60,000 nucleotides of DNA, taken from the NCBI RefSeq assembly GCF_000003815.2, contig NC_049989.1, forward strand, positions 10,993,273 through 11,053,272, read 5' to 3'. Numbering within the stretch: position 1 is the stretch's first letter; the number at the start of each line of letters is the position of its first letter. The notes below the pieces were generated by a model that was not told the origin of the DNA, did no database searches, and saw only the letters and a list, made by a program, of their open reading frames with translations. Positions 24,201 to 39,200 of the stretch are shown one piece after another. The stretch comes from Branchiostoma floridae (lineage: Eukaryota > Chordata > Leptocardii > Amphioxiformes > Branchiostomatidae). Made by a program: the position numbers and the translations under genes.

Positions 24201-27200
24201 TGATAAGGAATGGATTACTCCCCATATCAAATCACTTATTAAGAAGAGACAGCAAGCTTTTCACTCTGGAAATATGGCATGGTATAGAAAGCTAAGAAAC
24301 AGTGTAAATCGACTGTGTATTAAGGCAAGGAAAAGATATTATGTTTGTAAGATCCAAGTGTTAAAGAAGGAGAATCCGGCCAGGTGGCACGCGTGTCTAC
24401 GCAACACACTAAATTCCAAGCGGAGTGTATCAGTGTCTGTGCCCAGCAGCACTCCTCTGACTGACAGCGATATTGCTAATGTAATCAATCATCACTTTTC
24501 TGACATTGTTAACGAACTTCCATGCCTTGATCTTGAGTCATTGCCATCTTACCTGCCTTCTCCTTCCAAACCTCCGCATATACATTCATATGAGGTTCAT
24601 GAAATCTTGAAGCGCCTTGATGCCAGGAAAAGTTGCGGCCCTGATAACATTTCCCCGAAAATTGTCAAAACATTTGCTGTCGAATTTAGTGAAATTCTTG
24701 CCCATATTTTCAACTGCTCATTGGAAGAGGGACGTGTTCCCAAACAATGGAAAGAAGCCATTATTGCCCCAATTCCAAAGAAAGTCCCGGCGTCAGTAGA
24801 GCATCTAAGACCAATATCACTTACTTCTGTTTTTATGAAAACGTTTGAATCGTTCATTTCAAAATGGATTTTCCAAGACATTGACAAAATTCTGGATCCA
24901 AACCAATATGGCAGTAGAAAAGGGCGCTCATCTGTCCACTACTTGATTAGTATGATTGATTCAATTCTTCGCGGTGCTGAGACCCCTAAAAGCATCCAGA
25001 CTGTTTTGCTGACTGATTTTAGCAAAGCGTTTGATAGAATTGATCATACTATCTTAATCCGTAAATTGTTAACATGTGGTGTGCGTACTTGTATTTTACC
25101 ATGGCTTTGTGATTTTCTGACTGAGCGTACTCAATGCGTCCGGTACCGAGGCGTTATTTCCAGTTGGGAAAAAATTGCCTCTGGTGTCCCACAGGGGACA
25201 AAACTAGGGCCGATCCTGTTTCTAGTATATGTGAATGATGCAATGCAATTTTTTCTGGATAGATGGAAGTATGTTGATGATCTGTCGTTAAAAGAGAGTA
25301 GATTATTCAGTGAAGAGAGCTCAATGCAGACAACAATTAACCAACTAGATACATGGTCATCCGAAAACCGTATGACATTGAACGATGATAAGTGTAAATT
25401 AATGTGTATTTCCTTCATGAAGGATCCTCCTCTACCCCCTGTGTTATTACTGAATGGCAAAGCCTTGGAGTACACTGAAGAGGCCTGTATACTAGGTATC
25501 TGGATGTCTGCGGACTTGAAATGGGGAAAGCATACTAACGTCATTATAAAAAAAGGAAGCTGTCGCCTTTTTTTGCTTAAAAAACTAAAACGCTTTGGTG
25601 TCTGCACTGAAGATCTCTGTGAGATTTACCTATTATATGTCCGACCTATCATGGAATATGCGGCCCCAGTATGGCATCCAGGTTTAACATGTCAACAATC
25701 GGATGCATTAGAACGCATACAAAAGCGTGCGCTAAGAATCATTCTGGGCAGCGAATATACTTGTTATACCGAAGCTCTATGTAGGCTAAATATGAACACT
25801 TTAAAAGCAAGAAGAGAATTTCTATGTCTTAAGTTCGCAAAATCCATGTTTAATTCACCCATTTTTCGAAGCTGGTTGCCAGCTACCCGTAATGAAGTTC
25901 ACAACAGAGACTTAAAACGAGGGCTCGAGCTTAGCATACCTTTTGCCAGACATGATAGGTACAGAAACAGTGCTATTCCATACTTGTCCACACTCTTAAA
26001 TACTGATTTATAGCCTGTTTATAGTCACATGACTACTACATGGAATCTCGATTACTGCTCATGTAAGCCTTTGTGTGCATCAATTATTGTTAAATATGTT
26101 ATGTTGTATATATTAAGATGCTTTTAAGACTAAAACTAACGTAATTCAGCCAGTTTTACAGCATTGTATGAAAGGCTGCAACGTTGTTTTAGTATGTCCA
26201 TGTATGTATGTATATGTATATGTTTGAATAAACCATTGATAAAGTTATAACCCATAAGAAGCAACTTTTATCACACTATTCTCATCACACATAAAGTTTA
26301 CACATGAGTTTGTTGCCACAAAAGATATGTTGGCTGAAATCACACTTACATTTAGCTATTCTTTGCAACCTGAATTCATGTCAAAGTACCCAACAATATC
26401 TGAAATTCATTTCAAACCCTCAAGCAATGTAATATAAATGACCGAAATTTGTTATCATTTGACTGTATTTTCACTCAATATTGCATGTAGCATACCTGTC
26501 ACTTCTACAGTTATAATAAATATAATCAGGACCATTGGCAACAAGCTATTTTCCTTACTGCTATAAATAATCATAATTGTAGCATGATATACAGGAAGGC
26601 ACAAGCAACAGGAATATGTTGTATTAAAACCATCTATAACATGTTTTCATTTTGGCCATCTGAAATTTACAACTATCATATATCAGTTATAACATGGCTA
26701 GGTATTTTACCTTGGCTATTCTAATGTGCAATGGAGGAATATTAAGCTATACAGCAAATTGTTGTGGTCATGGCTTAATGTGCTTTGTACGTGTGAGCTG
26801 ATTTCAGTTTGACTATCACTATGTCCAATAACATGTATGATCTATAGTCAAATCAACACTTCTATGGCTATCAGATATTACTTTCATGGCATAGCTGTGC
26901 ATATTATTGCTGTGTATGCAATATCTATTTCACATTTTCAGCAACAAAATTGATTTTCATCTTTGGTAAACCTGGGTGCCAATATTTACTACCTGGGCTC
27001 CTATACTCTTACTTTATACTTGCTGAGAGAATCCTGGCATCAAGTATCAAAAATGATTTTTCTTGTTTATCTTGTTTTGCTTCCTCACAGAAAATTTTTC
27101 TTCCAGGAAGAAAATTATTCTGTCCCCAAGAAATCTTAGAAAAATGTGCTTGTCCATGGGGCAAGCAAATTTTTGCTTGTCAAGTTTTTGAGAAAATTTG

Positions 27201-30200
27201 AGATTTGTTTTCTTGTATTTCTTAAAATGCTTTTTCTTGTTTATCTTGTTTTGCTTCCTCACAGAAAATTTATCTTCCAGGAAGAAAAAAAAATCTTGTA
27301 TGTCTTACGAGTTGAACCTGCTAAGAAAAAAACAAGAATTTGAAGAATTTTTTTCTTGCATTATAAGGCCACACCAATTTAATTTCTTGGTTCACGGATT
27401 CGCTCGCTCCTATTTTTTGGAAAAAAAAATAAAAATAAAAATTACCATTCAGCAAATTTTCACCATTACTGAAACCATTCACCAACTTTCTGGTGTAGCA
27501 AATTAGCCTTTATATTATAAGCTCCTTGAAGTGTGGGTACAGGTGCTGTTACTGTACAATAATAGTGTTTTTGTACTTTTTTTCAAGCTGAAAACTTTTT
27601 TTCTTTATGTTTTGGATTAGCCGTTACCTTTATCCCAACCATTTTACAATTTTTATTTTTATTTTTATTTCGCCCTTTCGCTCCATATTTTTCATGAAAA
27701 AATCCGTGAACCAAGAAATTAAATTGGTGCACCCTAAGAAAAAATAAGAAGATTTTGCTTAAATGTCTAAAAATAATTTTGTGGTTTCTCGTTTTGCTTG
27801 AATTTTATTCTCAATTAAATTTTTCTTCCTGCAAGAATATTTTTCTTCATATAAGAATTGTCCATGGGGTAAGCAAAATAAGATGGCACCCAGGCTGATA
27901 TTCACTGCATATTGACTGTCAATGACAAACATTATAAAACTATAATTGCAGACTGCTATTTCTTGTCAGGACTATCCCACTATCCTGGCCAGTAGAATGT
28001 TATCTATTCTAGACTATAGTGCAATGAGAGGCAAAGTATAATAACCTAATGTATAAAAAAGTCATAGCCTTGTTCAGGCCATAGTTGAGAGTGGATAGAT
28101 ATACACGGTGTGTAGAGCTTGGTATTGGAAGTGGGGCCCATCCCTCTTTTCTACTCTCTTTTACCTTCCCAACCTTAATCAGGTATTCATTTTTACACAT
28201 GGACGGAGTGAGGAAAGTTGTGTTAAGTGCCAATGTCTTACCAACAACTGTCAGGAACCAAATCAGTGTCCTCTTGATCTCTTGTCTATTAGCCTTTTTT
28301 CTTAGTCGTTTAACACCACTGAGCCTTACGTTTAAAGGAATACAAACAATTTAGCAACGTACCTGCTATTTTCTGTCAGGTATTCCACAATCCTGGCCAG
28401 TACTTTATTGTACAGTGCCATGCGGGACCACAGGTACTTGTTCTGGGCCTGGGCGCTACCCGTGAAGCTGTTCTGTCTCTTCAGTATCTCGTTCCCAATG
28501 TTGGTGATCCCCAGGTTGGCCAGTCTTCTGCAAAAATTAAAATAAAAATTGAAAAAGGAATGCATCTTGGTTAGTAGTAGAAATCAATTATCTATTTCAA
28601 AACAATTAACGTTAGTTCACCTTTATCTGTTGGTTAACATGTTACATTCTTTGTTTTAAAAGCTTGGTGTTTGCAGTACACAGATGTACACAGATGGTGG
28701 TTTTCAACATGTTAAATTTTCAAAATATTTTTTTTTTTCAAAACATTGCAATGTCCATCAACTTGATAACCCTTAATACCCTGTTTTTAAAAACAACGGA
28801 TAATGGGGTACCCCACGGATAAAGGTAAAGTAGTGTTACTAAAAAACGGAACATTTGGGCAAAAATGCAGAATATTGTATTCTGTGTATCAAGCAGTCAC
28901 ACAGCTGCCAAGAAAGCTCCATAAAACACTACAAAAATTGGTTGTTGAGTAGAAAAACGACAATAGATAAACAACATATGATTAGTACTGTCTATGAAAA
29001 TGAAACTTTAGATATTTCCCGATAAGTAGACAGAGTTTTGTTGACAGTATAGAGTCGTTTTTTTTGTAATGATTTTGTTAGTCGGGCCGCTGCAATCAGT
29101 GCATTCAGCCCACTTCTGTTTAGACATTAGCTGGATTGTGCAAGATACAGCCCTCTTCACATGAGACGTCACACAGTCATAATTCTACTGTTAAAAGAAA
29201 CATAATTATACTGTACTGGTGCATAGTTTGGACCAATGCTTAAAAGATTTTTGCAGTAATCGAAATACCACCTGCATATGCAGGATAGTGCAGGTAAAAT
29301 TCGAGCTGTGTAGGTATTTCAGGTGTCAACCTGCACCTAACCTGCACTGGTCCATGTACTGGGTTTTATACATAAATTTCCTATGATGTAGGTGTAAATG
29401 AATTGTTATTAGCAGCATTGACTGTTACTGCCTGTAAAGTATAAAAGAAAATATAGCAAATGGTTTCTGAACAATTTGAATATGATCCATAATTTCTAAA
29501 TTCAGACTTGTGAAGGTAAAGTTTGTCTGGTGCAGGTAATTATCAATGTTACCTGCACCAGTGCAGGTATGCAGGAAAAAGTATTTCGAGCCCTGCAGTA
29601 TGGATCCAGAGCTCCATAACATTGCACCACTTTATTCCACTGGCAATTTGCCTAATGCCAGTTCCATAAACTACAGGGACTAATTAGAGAGACAACTATC
29701 TACAATCATTAGCGCAGTGGGTTGCTGGCCTCTTTCTTAATGATATATCTTTTAAACTAGGACTTAATAAGCAATTTATTTTAGATAGACGTATAGTCAA
29801 GACCTAGTATCATTTATTTTTCAAAAGGTCTGAGGTGAAGATATACGGCTTAAAATTACACAAAAAAACAGCTCTAAGTCTAATTGCATGTTTTATACAA
29901 TGAATCCCTTCTTTTGATTTTTTTTGTTACTAGCGTTCTGAATAAAAGGCATTCATGATTGTTTTCAGACTGGAAATATGTGTACGTGGCTCTGATTGGT
30001 AATATTTACAGGTTTGTGATCATAGCAAAACCTGTATTAATTTTTCATCGTGGCTTTTTTTGGAAATGAAAAGAAATGGACAGGGAAATCTGAGAAGAAA
30101 CAAATAAAATTGGCGTGGCCTAACGTAGACCTTATTTTTTTATCATTTCTTTTGAGACCCTTTGCTGACGTCACACTTCCATTCCGGATGTGTGACGTAA

Positions 30201-33200
30201 GCTTTGGGTCATTTCAACTTCATAAGGATCAGAGGACTGATCGAAAGCTTGTTGGTAAGCGCTTTATTTTGTGTATGGATAGAAAGTCTTAAAATTGTAA
30301 CATGATCTTACTTTTTCTCGTTCTCTAGCTCGATCTCCTGACACTTCTTGGCGAGGTCTGCGGCCGGCTGGAAGTCCTTCCCGACCTTGTTGATGAGGGC
30401 TGCAGCCGTGTTGCCGCTCAGGAAGGAGATGGTGCGTTTCTTCAGCCCATGGAGGAGACACGCTTCTACAGCAGCTGGAGGAAAATGAAAAACAAAACAA
30501 TCAGAGATGAGCTCGCGTGGCGCAGTGGCAGCGTGTTTGCCTTGAGTTCGAATCCGCTTGCCGTATTACCGATCTTGTGACCTGGCTTTGCTTATTTAGT
30601 CAGTTAGTCGAACTTGCTGAAGCTCGATGTTTCTGACTTATACCCCTGTCACATTTGGGGAAAATCGATCGGACAACGATTCTGTGGCCATCGCCCGAGC
30701 CTTGCTTATGATAATAACTTTATTGCACAACAATTGTACAAGGTACAAACTATAGCTTATATGTGACAGGGACGGTTTTCAGGTGAAAAATATGCGCAAC
30801 CCTCTGTTGATCTTAAATATGGCCGATCTTCCATCGATGCGCCCGAAGATCGTGGATAATGTGACAGGGGTATTAGGGAGAAGAGATGCTGCCACAGTGA
30901 GCGTAGTTCAGTGCCTAGAACTGGTCAATAGCCTTGCACTGAGCAAACATGTTGAAAGAAAATCAAGCAATCAATCATTGAAGCAATTACAACAATCAAT
31001 CATATGTTGAATCAACAACTATGCTCTGTAGGGCTAGGAAGAAGCAAGCTTCCACAGTAGCTGCAGGAAAAAATCAATTGATCATCAGTCAATCAACCTA
31101 TAAATCAATAACAATAAATCAGCAACTGCCATCTGCCTAACTAATTTTTGTTTATCACTATTTTCTACAGGCCATGAATTACATTACTTTTCATACCTCC
31201 AAATCCAGCCATGTTTTATGAGAAAATCTTATCCTCTTACAATTTATTTCACATCACAAAAATATGACTTTCCTCCAAATTTGCCACAATAATTTTATCA
31301 GATGATGAAGTAACCTTTAACAGGTGTTATGTCTACAAGAATATCCTGAAGCTATTTTCTGGCACATGAATTAGTTGGAAGGCTGCAGACCTTCAAAGAC
31401 TGACCAAAAGGTCAGCCTGTCCAAGGTTCTGAATACATAACTGCTGTAAAGGTCAGCTATCTGATGGAAACACAAATGGACCAAACAAGTAGCACATGAA
31501 ACAAATCTTTTGGAAGGATATGGGCAGAATAAACACAATCAACAGGCAACAGTATGATTCCGGACAAGCCTTAATAATTTCAAAATAGATTAACCAGATG
31601 AATTAATGTTTGTAAGTATGATATATCAAAGGATGCTGAATACGTAAGTTGCAATTAGATGTCTCTATGAGGAAAGGTCTGCAGAATTCTGGCTCAGGTT
31701 CCCAAATTGACTTTTTGCAGAATCCTGCAGAGTTCTGCAGAATTGGCCTTCTTCATGGAGACATCAAATTCATCATCCTTTGATATATCATACCAACAAA
31801 TATTAATTCATCTGGTTTATCTATTTTGAAAATATTAAGGTTTTCCAGAATTAAAGAGTTCATCTGGAATTCATAGCTACAAAATGGTTAACAAAATGTA
31901 GAATTGAGTCCACAAAATTGTTGTACAGAAATATTATTCTTTGAGCAAACTTGCAAAAACTTTTTGAAGCACTTGTCAAGATTTTCACTGAACTAAAACA
32001 CACTGTATATCTTCCATGCTCTCTAAGTGAACTGTCATTATCTAGGAGCCTTCCATAAAGTAGTCCATCCCTAATGTCACGTGTGGGTGTCCTGTAAGCT
32101 TATCAGCCAAAGACATCTGTCGCTATGTCCTTTAGAAGCTAGGGACAGTCTGTTATCTCTGACACACAATTTCCTATTAAACAGCACAGTCCCCTGAATA
32201 CTTGGCAAAAGTGACAAGCAGACTGGCTAATACTAATACATGCCAGGGATTTGCACACTAAGGTCAAGTAAAGTGTTGTATTGTTTAATACATCTTCCCA
32301 CTTAATGTCAAATTGATTCTAATGACAGCAATTCAAAGCTGACCTAATGCTTAAGTTGCCTATACATCAGTGAGATACAAAAGGCCCAGCCCTGAGGCCA
32401 TACATGGTTGCAAGCACTACAGCAGGGGGCTAGTCCACTGTAAGTGTTCAAAAGCCATTGAATGGATCTCCTCTATTAATGCTTGATATGCTGCTGACCA
32501 ACTTTTTTCAGTGATGAATTGTTTTCATAGTCATATATCAATGCTTGATATGCTGCTGACCAACTTTTTTTCTGTGATGAATTGTTTTCATAGTCATGTT
32601 ATAGATTGATTTAATTTTCCATTTGGCTTTAAATTTTTATTTCCTTAAGGATTCCTGAATGTTTGGAACCAAACTGTTAGTTGAAATTCCAAATGCCCTC
32701 TCATATCGAATGCATAAATTTGAAAGTTCTTGGTCACATCTATTATTATTTAAGTAAAACCTCTTGACAAAGGCAATGGCTAAACTACCACTTCTAACAA
32801 TACACATAGTCTTGCCAAATTTATTTCTTTACTTTGACTAAAAATTGATTAATGAATCAAAACAATCAATTCATAGTTTTAGAAAAAGTTGCTTGTCTGT
32901 TGCAATACATTTCAAGTGTATCAGCATAGTGTCTCTCTTGGCACTTGTCCATGGCTCTCTTTGCATACTACCATGACAAAATCAATGGTCTGTGACTCTG
33001 AATATTACTGTAAATGCAGAAACTTTTGCAGTGGTTTAATGTTCGCAGTTTTTGTAGTGGTTAAAACCACAGTGAACATTTTTTTATGGCAGTAAGAGAC
33101 TACAGTGTATGGTGCTGCCACAAACTTAAAACCACCGCGAAAAGTCATTTTTCACGCTACCGCAAAATTAAATCCCTGCAAACTTAACTGCATTTACAGT

Positions 33201-36200
33201 AAACAGTGTCCATCCCAAAAACAGAGTAAGACATTTTCATGATTGTGTACTTTGTCAATGTAACATCAGATGACACAGTTTGTTTTAATCTGTGCTTTCA
33301 ATGATAAAATCAGTCATTACAAGTAACTATTACAACTAGAATTAAGGTTGTCTCAGACTGATAAATCTAGAAGGGGGCGTAAGGGATATGTGCTGGACAA
33401 TCAGGAGACCCTGGATCAAGAACAGCAAGGGAATTTATGACTCAATTAGTTCCACTTATGTGCAGCTTACTGATATTAGCTAGAACTTTAGAAGTCAAAG
33501 ATTATTCATAAATTTAAAGCAAACCTGTAAGTTAGACAGGGGAACTTTAGTTTACAGGATCACATAACAGACTGTATTCATTTTGATACAATTTTATATG
33601 GACAGTCTAGTGTTCTTCTAATCTTACACTGACAGAAACAATAGGATCACCTAAGACTAAGAGTTATTTCTTACAATCTAAATATATTTTGCTAACCAAG
33701 GGCTGAAGTTTGTAAACATAAAGTTGCATGTACAGTAACTCAAATCAAATCGTCAAATGTACGTTGCACTTACGAATCTCCTGGAAATAATTCACAAGGA
33801 TGCACACGAGCGACATTGGGTAAAGTTTACACATTTATTTCAGAAGCAGTATTCCCTGTAAAGCAAAGTTCCATTTTATCACAGCCCAGTTTTAACACAT
33901 GAAAATATTCCATAATGTTTCTTCATAACTTGTGTTATTACATGACGGGAAATGCTAGACAACAAGGATCTGTAAGTACTTTGTAGATTTTCAATGAGTG
34001 GCATTCAGCTAAGTGATTTGACTTTCAGAAGTGACATTCAGAACACTGAGTACCAGGCAACATTCACCTTTCAAGAGTCAACTCAAGGTTGAAGAAAATA
34101 GGAAAAGAAAATGACAGTCATCCAATAACTTCCACTTGGGAAAAATATCAAGAAAAAAGATATCTAAAAGCATGTCGTTGAAGAGGTTCATCAGTCACGT
34201 ATGTGTACAGTTACAACAATTTTCATCGCAAATCCGCGATTAGCCAACACCACCTCCAATCTCGTCACCAAGCCCATCTCGGACAACATAGACATTATTG
34301 ACTTAGAAGCACGTAATGCACATAGAAAGATTAAGGAGGCCATCCACATTCAACTAGAGGCTGCAAAGTTGAACCAGACTGAGGGTTGGGAGCTGCCCAA
34401 GTGCTACCTACCCCTTCTCCGTAAGGAGGCGGGGGGAGGGGGCAGATGATCCACGCAAGCCTGACCTAGTCTCGTGTTCTCTCGCGAGAACTGAGACTAG
34501 GTCATTCCCCTGACGATGATGTACTGGTAGACATCAAAAATTTGGGAGGTATGTACTGTACCTTTACAAAAACAGTCATTGATTGATGAAAATTGTTGTA
34601 ACTAAAAGCATGTCATATCGTAAATTCAGAGATTTAGTTTCCCCGGAGGAGGCTTGAGGGAAATGGGTCTTTTATTTCTGTTGTTAAGACATTTCCAAAG
34701 TTCAGGAGTAATATGATGCAAAGATATTCATGGTGTCTAGATTTCATGGTAGAGAGGTCATACACACACTCATACACTGTACCCATGTGGCCAATTACTT
34801 CCTAAAGAGTCATGAACAGGATTACATGAGCTAAACCAAGCTTTGGTCTATGCCAAGATGATCAGACACAGCTGCCACTTGTGTGATTGCTCTGAAAGCT
34901 TCAAAGGTGCCGTGGATATTTTGCACCACCGCAGGTGATCTCTGCAAAGTTTAATGCCCAAGTTGGAAACCACTCAGGATTGTGCGTGAAATGATTTTAG
35001 TCATTTTTGCCAGTAGGTTCTTTTAATGTTTCTATTTTAAGTATGTTGCTAAGGGTAAAAGCTCAAAAGATTGCTAATAGGAATCCACAGGACTCAGCCA
35101 TGATATCATGTACATGTAGGTTGCAGAACACACTGTTATATAAACCATGACAATGTGAAATTCTATTTTTAGAATGTTGCTAAAACATAAAAGATCTCTA
35201 AATGACATTTCTTGATGGAAAATCTGACCCATGAGAAATAATGAATTGGTAGCAACTGGATTTGAAAAGCACACAGTTATCTACATGTTTCTGTTTTAAA
35301 GATCAGTCACTTAAGTATGCTTTGAAGGATTGGTTCAAATTTTCTGCTAAAAGATGACATTAGGGTTTTACAGTTGGTAGAAAATTGTCATTTGATCCCA
35401 AAGAACTTAGTAAACATATTGGTAAGTTGGAATAGTAGTCACTGTGACTTTTTCATTTTGAAAACATTAGGAATTTGCTTCAGCATTCTAAAAATACTCT
35501 TGCTCTTGCTAAAATGTCATACGGTTGACAAAAATAGTACAAAGAAGAACTCCATATAATTGGAAAGATGGCATCGTCTAGTAGAGTCTGACATGTTTCT
35601 ATTTTGAAATGACACTGTTACTTCAGTATGCCAAAGGTGACTAGCTAGAGTGACACTGGGTTTAAGATATCCATTAGAGCTTGAGTATGTAAAGGTTGGG
35701 GTTGAAATATATGGCATCATTTGCATATAGCCCATAATGCTCACATGTACATGTATAGCATAGCAATTTCATCATGAAACTCTCAGCAACCTCAGGTATG
35801 GTCGATGAAGACCCACAAAAGATTCTTGAGAGCACAATATAATCAATAAAACAAGCCTATTTTTATCACAGCATGTGAGCATTTCTTTAATGCACCCTTA
35901 TTTGCGGGGTAACCTAGTCTACATTTGTTTGTATATCCGTTGTACCTAAAAAAGCAGGATATTTAGGGGTATCACGTTGATGGTTTCAAATTGCTTTTTT
36001 TAAAAATATAATGCAGTTTGAGATCACCGTCAGTCAACTTGATATCCTGAAATACCCTGGTATTAAAGACAACATATAAAGGTTACCCCACGAATAAAGG
36101 TGAACTAGCATTATATTTCTTAGGTGATTGAAGATTTATCAAAATGACCACTTTCTATCAACAGACCCTTCATATCTGAATTTTGTACCTTCAAGTGCTT

Positions 36201-39200
36201 GACTCTACTGAAGGGGCCCCTATTGGTCTAGATATTGTTAAACCACACATTGCCACTATGCCAATTGAATGCAAGAGTGCTGCAACAGGTATATTTTGTA
36301 TGCAACAATGGTACTGAACAGCATGGAGTAAATTGAGTAAAATAAAGCACACACATTTTCCCTGGGGGTCTGAGATTTACAAGGTGTATTTAAGCCACAA
36401 AATTAAGAAGGAGAAGAAAATTAAAGAACAAAAGGCTGAGACGATCGAGAACTTGGATCTGACTTGTGATATTCTGTTCATAATCATGCTTCAAAGTATA
36501 AATGTTAAAATTAAACCTTCAGTCTTTTGTGCACTAGGTTTGTACACAGGGAGCCAAGTAAAAAATAATTCAAAAATCTTTTCACACTGCCTAATGAACT
36601 TGTAAGACTGCATACAAGAAATTGTACACAGTGACTGAACATCAAAAGCTAAGCTACTTGGGTTATTTTAGGTACTAGCTGACTCGTACTATGTGCAGTG
36701 GTGTTGTATTACATGTTCTTTGTACTACCTGTTCTGTCTGAGGGCCCCTCTTAGCTGGCATCCTGCCCAGGCAATGAAATATAGCAACACCTGAATTGAT
36801 GGGCCACTTGAAAGTAAAATACAATACAATATTGACAAACTGTGACAAGACTGCTAAAATCAAGTATAAGCTATAGGGTATGGAATAATAGGAATTAATG
36901 TTTTGAAAGCAAAACTCTTAATAATCAAAAATGAAATATAAGCCACAGACAGAAGGTGTAAAAATATGATAAGGAGAGTGTCCATTACAATAAAACTTGT
37001 AAAATAAACAATCAATGCTATGTCACCTTTATTTGTGGGGTAACTAATATCCGTTGTTAAAAAAACAAGGTAATTAAGGATACAGTCTCTAGTCAACAGA
37101 TGTTTTAAATTGCAAGATATTCAATGTACGGTTTGAAACCACGTGCACCATCTGTCAACTTGCTATCCCCAAATACCTTGTTTTTTTCTATAAACAACAA
37201 ATATAGGTTAACCCGTGGATAAACGTGAACTAGCATTACAATGTCATGCTTTTAAATGACTCCTGTGGTAGAGTATTTGTGTACAGTGTTTCAAACAACA
37301 TCATAATTTTGTTGCTACTTTAAATTTGCTGTAATAAATTGTTTCATGACTTTTCTGTGTCATCCATGCCGAATACGCGTCCATCTCAAATGCACACGTA
37401 ACAATTCTTCCACTCATACAAATCACCGTGGAAGGAAATAGATGGGGGTATCGACTTTGTGGCTCCCCTGCTGAAGAATAGGGGTAGAGTTCGAAACATC
37501 TGACCCCTTTCCGGTAACCTGCGTGACTCTTAATCACGCCTGGCATTACTTGTAAGCCGGTTATTGATTGTCGGATGATGGAGACTAAAGAGGGATGGTG
37601 GTGTGGACGGGTGGATGAAACACTTCGAGAAGCATGCAGTAGTATTATCTCTGGGTTAAGGTTTTGTTTTTGGTGTAATTTTAGTACAGATAAGTGGCAA
37701 TCCTTTGCAAGTCATAGTCCTCTTTTCACCCACAGTAAGTCCAATCGTCTGAAAATGGACTTACTCAGGGAGGACTGAAGATGGACTTACTGCCTAAATT
37801 GGTGTAAAGGCCTTATACTCTGGATAATAGTCCACCAAAACTAACACCAATAGTTCTCAAACAATTTGCCATTGGCAAAATGTGGTGACTTACTCTGGGA
37901 GTAATTCCCCCTCTGACACAAGTAAGTCCACCTTCAGTTTACATTCATCCTCTTTTAGGTCCAAGGTTAGGAAAAAATTGGTGTAACTGCAGACTGATGG
38001 GACGTGGAGGTTCTGTATCTGTATCAATATAGCCTGTATAACCGCCCTTCGGAGTAACACACCAGCTGTAATGTGTTGAAGACAAAATGGTTGAAGTTGA
38101 AGACAAAATGGTTCCCACATAGGGAGGACCGAAGATGGACTTACTGCCTAAATTGGTGTAAAGGCCTTATACTCTGGATAATAGTCCACCAAAACTAACA
38201 CCGAAAGTTCTCAAACATGGCAAAATGGGGTGGACTTACTCCGGGAGTAACTCCCCCCTCTGACACAAGTAAGTCCACCTTCAGTCTACATTCATACTCT
38301 TTTAGGTCCAAGGTTTACGTGAGAGGAACTGAAGGAAAAATTGATATAACTGCAGACTGATGGGACGTGGAGGTTGAAGTTGAAGTCAAAATAGTTCCCA
38401 CATAGGACTGGGAACCTGGGAGACATTAAAAGAAAGTCAGGGCACACTGACAGGAAGTTAGATCAAAGGTCCCAGAGTAGATAATCTCGTTTCTTGTCTT
38501 TTATCTTCTGCTATGTGCATGTTTGTTGCCTTATGGGAAAACATACACCAGGGAGCCTCTAGACCCAAATTTTTTTACAGAATCTGAGCTAGAATCAGGG
38601 AGAAATTCATAATAATTTACAAAACAGGCCAATCTATAAAGTTTGACTTTTGAAATCATGAACTTTAACTATGAAACCTAAAGTTTGGTCAGGCTGTAGG
38701 CTGGTTTCACAGATTAATTAGTAACTCAAGAAATATTAAATTATAAAAGGCCTTCCTTTATTGTGGCAGTTACTAGTCGTCATACCACCAATGAATCTTG
38801 ACTCTTTTTCAGCATTGATATGAATTCTATACTGAGATTATATTGAGTACCACATTTTGCAGAGGACTTTTGTAAAATGCAGACCATTTTGAATCCCCAA
38901 ACTATATTGCCTCAAAACCGTTTCATGCTCCCTTAATTCACAAGCACATAGAATTGCTGCCTTATCATAATCCTCAGCTGTTGCATTAAGGATTATGACA
39001 TTGCTGAATTTCTTCAAATTTACAATATGACAGGGATATAATCCCAGATGCTGGTAGAAGCTATTAAATTATACTTCCTTGATATATCAGAGACTATGTG
39101 CGAGCTTTCTACGTGTGTATATTTTCACCATCATTTGACATGTTTATCACATTTTTTGTCATGATGGCAAAAAATACAAGAAAACAAATTCTACACACAT

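Larger units (their letters stand above)
21205..26250 (+). mobile_element. Full-length CR1/L2-type non-LTR retrotransposon
   Basis: It has a 5' untranslated region of about 0.5 kb, two overlapping intact ORFs and a 3' region ending near gtttgaataaaccattgata. It lies in the SGSM intron between exons 21161 and 28363, antisense to the gene. No stop or frameshift is seen in either ORF, so it is young and may be active. Boundaries are approximate; short caat/tgat repeats at both ends obscure target duplications. Confidence 0.9.

Noticed and set aside
34201-34449. 82-codon frame with [20 protein letters not shown]
   Set aside because: It resembles a piece of a retroelement protein I cannot place. 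It is too short and isolated to call.
35020-35720. Degenerate repeat around tttctattttaagtatgttgc
   Set aside because: Spacing and identity are too irregular to define units by eye.
37301-37546. 81-codon minus-strand frame ([14 protein letters not shown])
   Set aside because: Possibly the tail of a retroelement protein, but no motif is firm enough and no boundaries were found.
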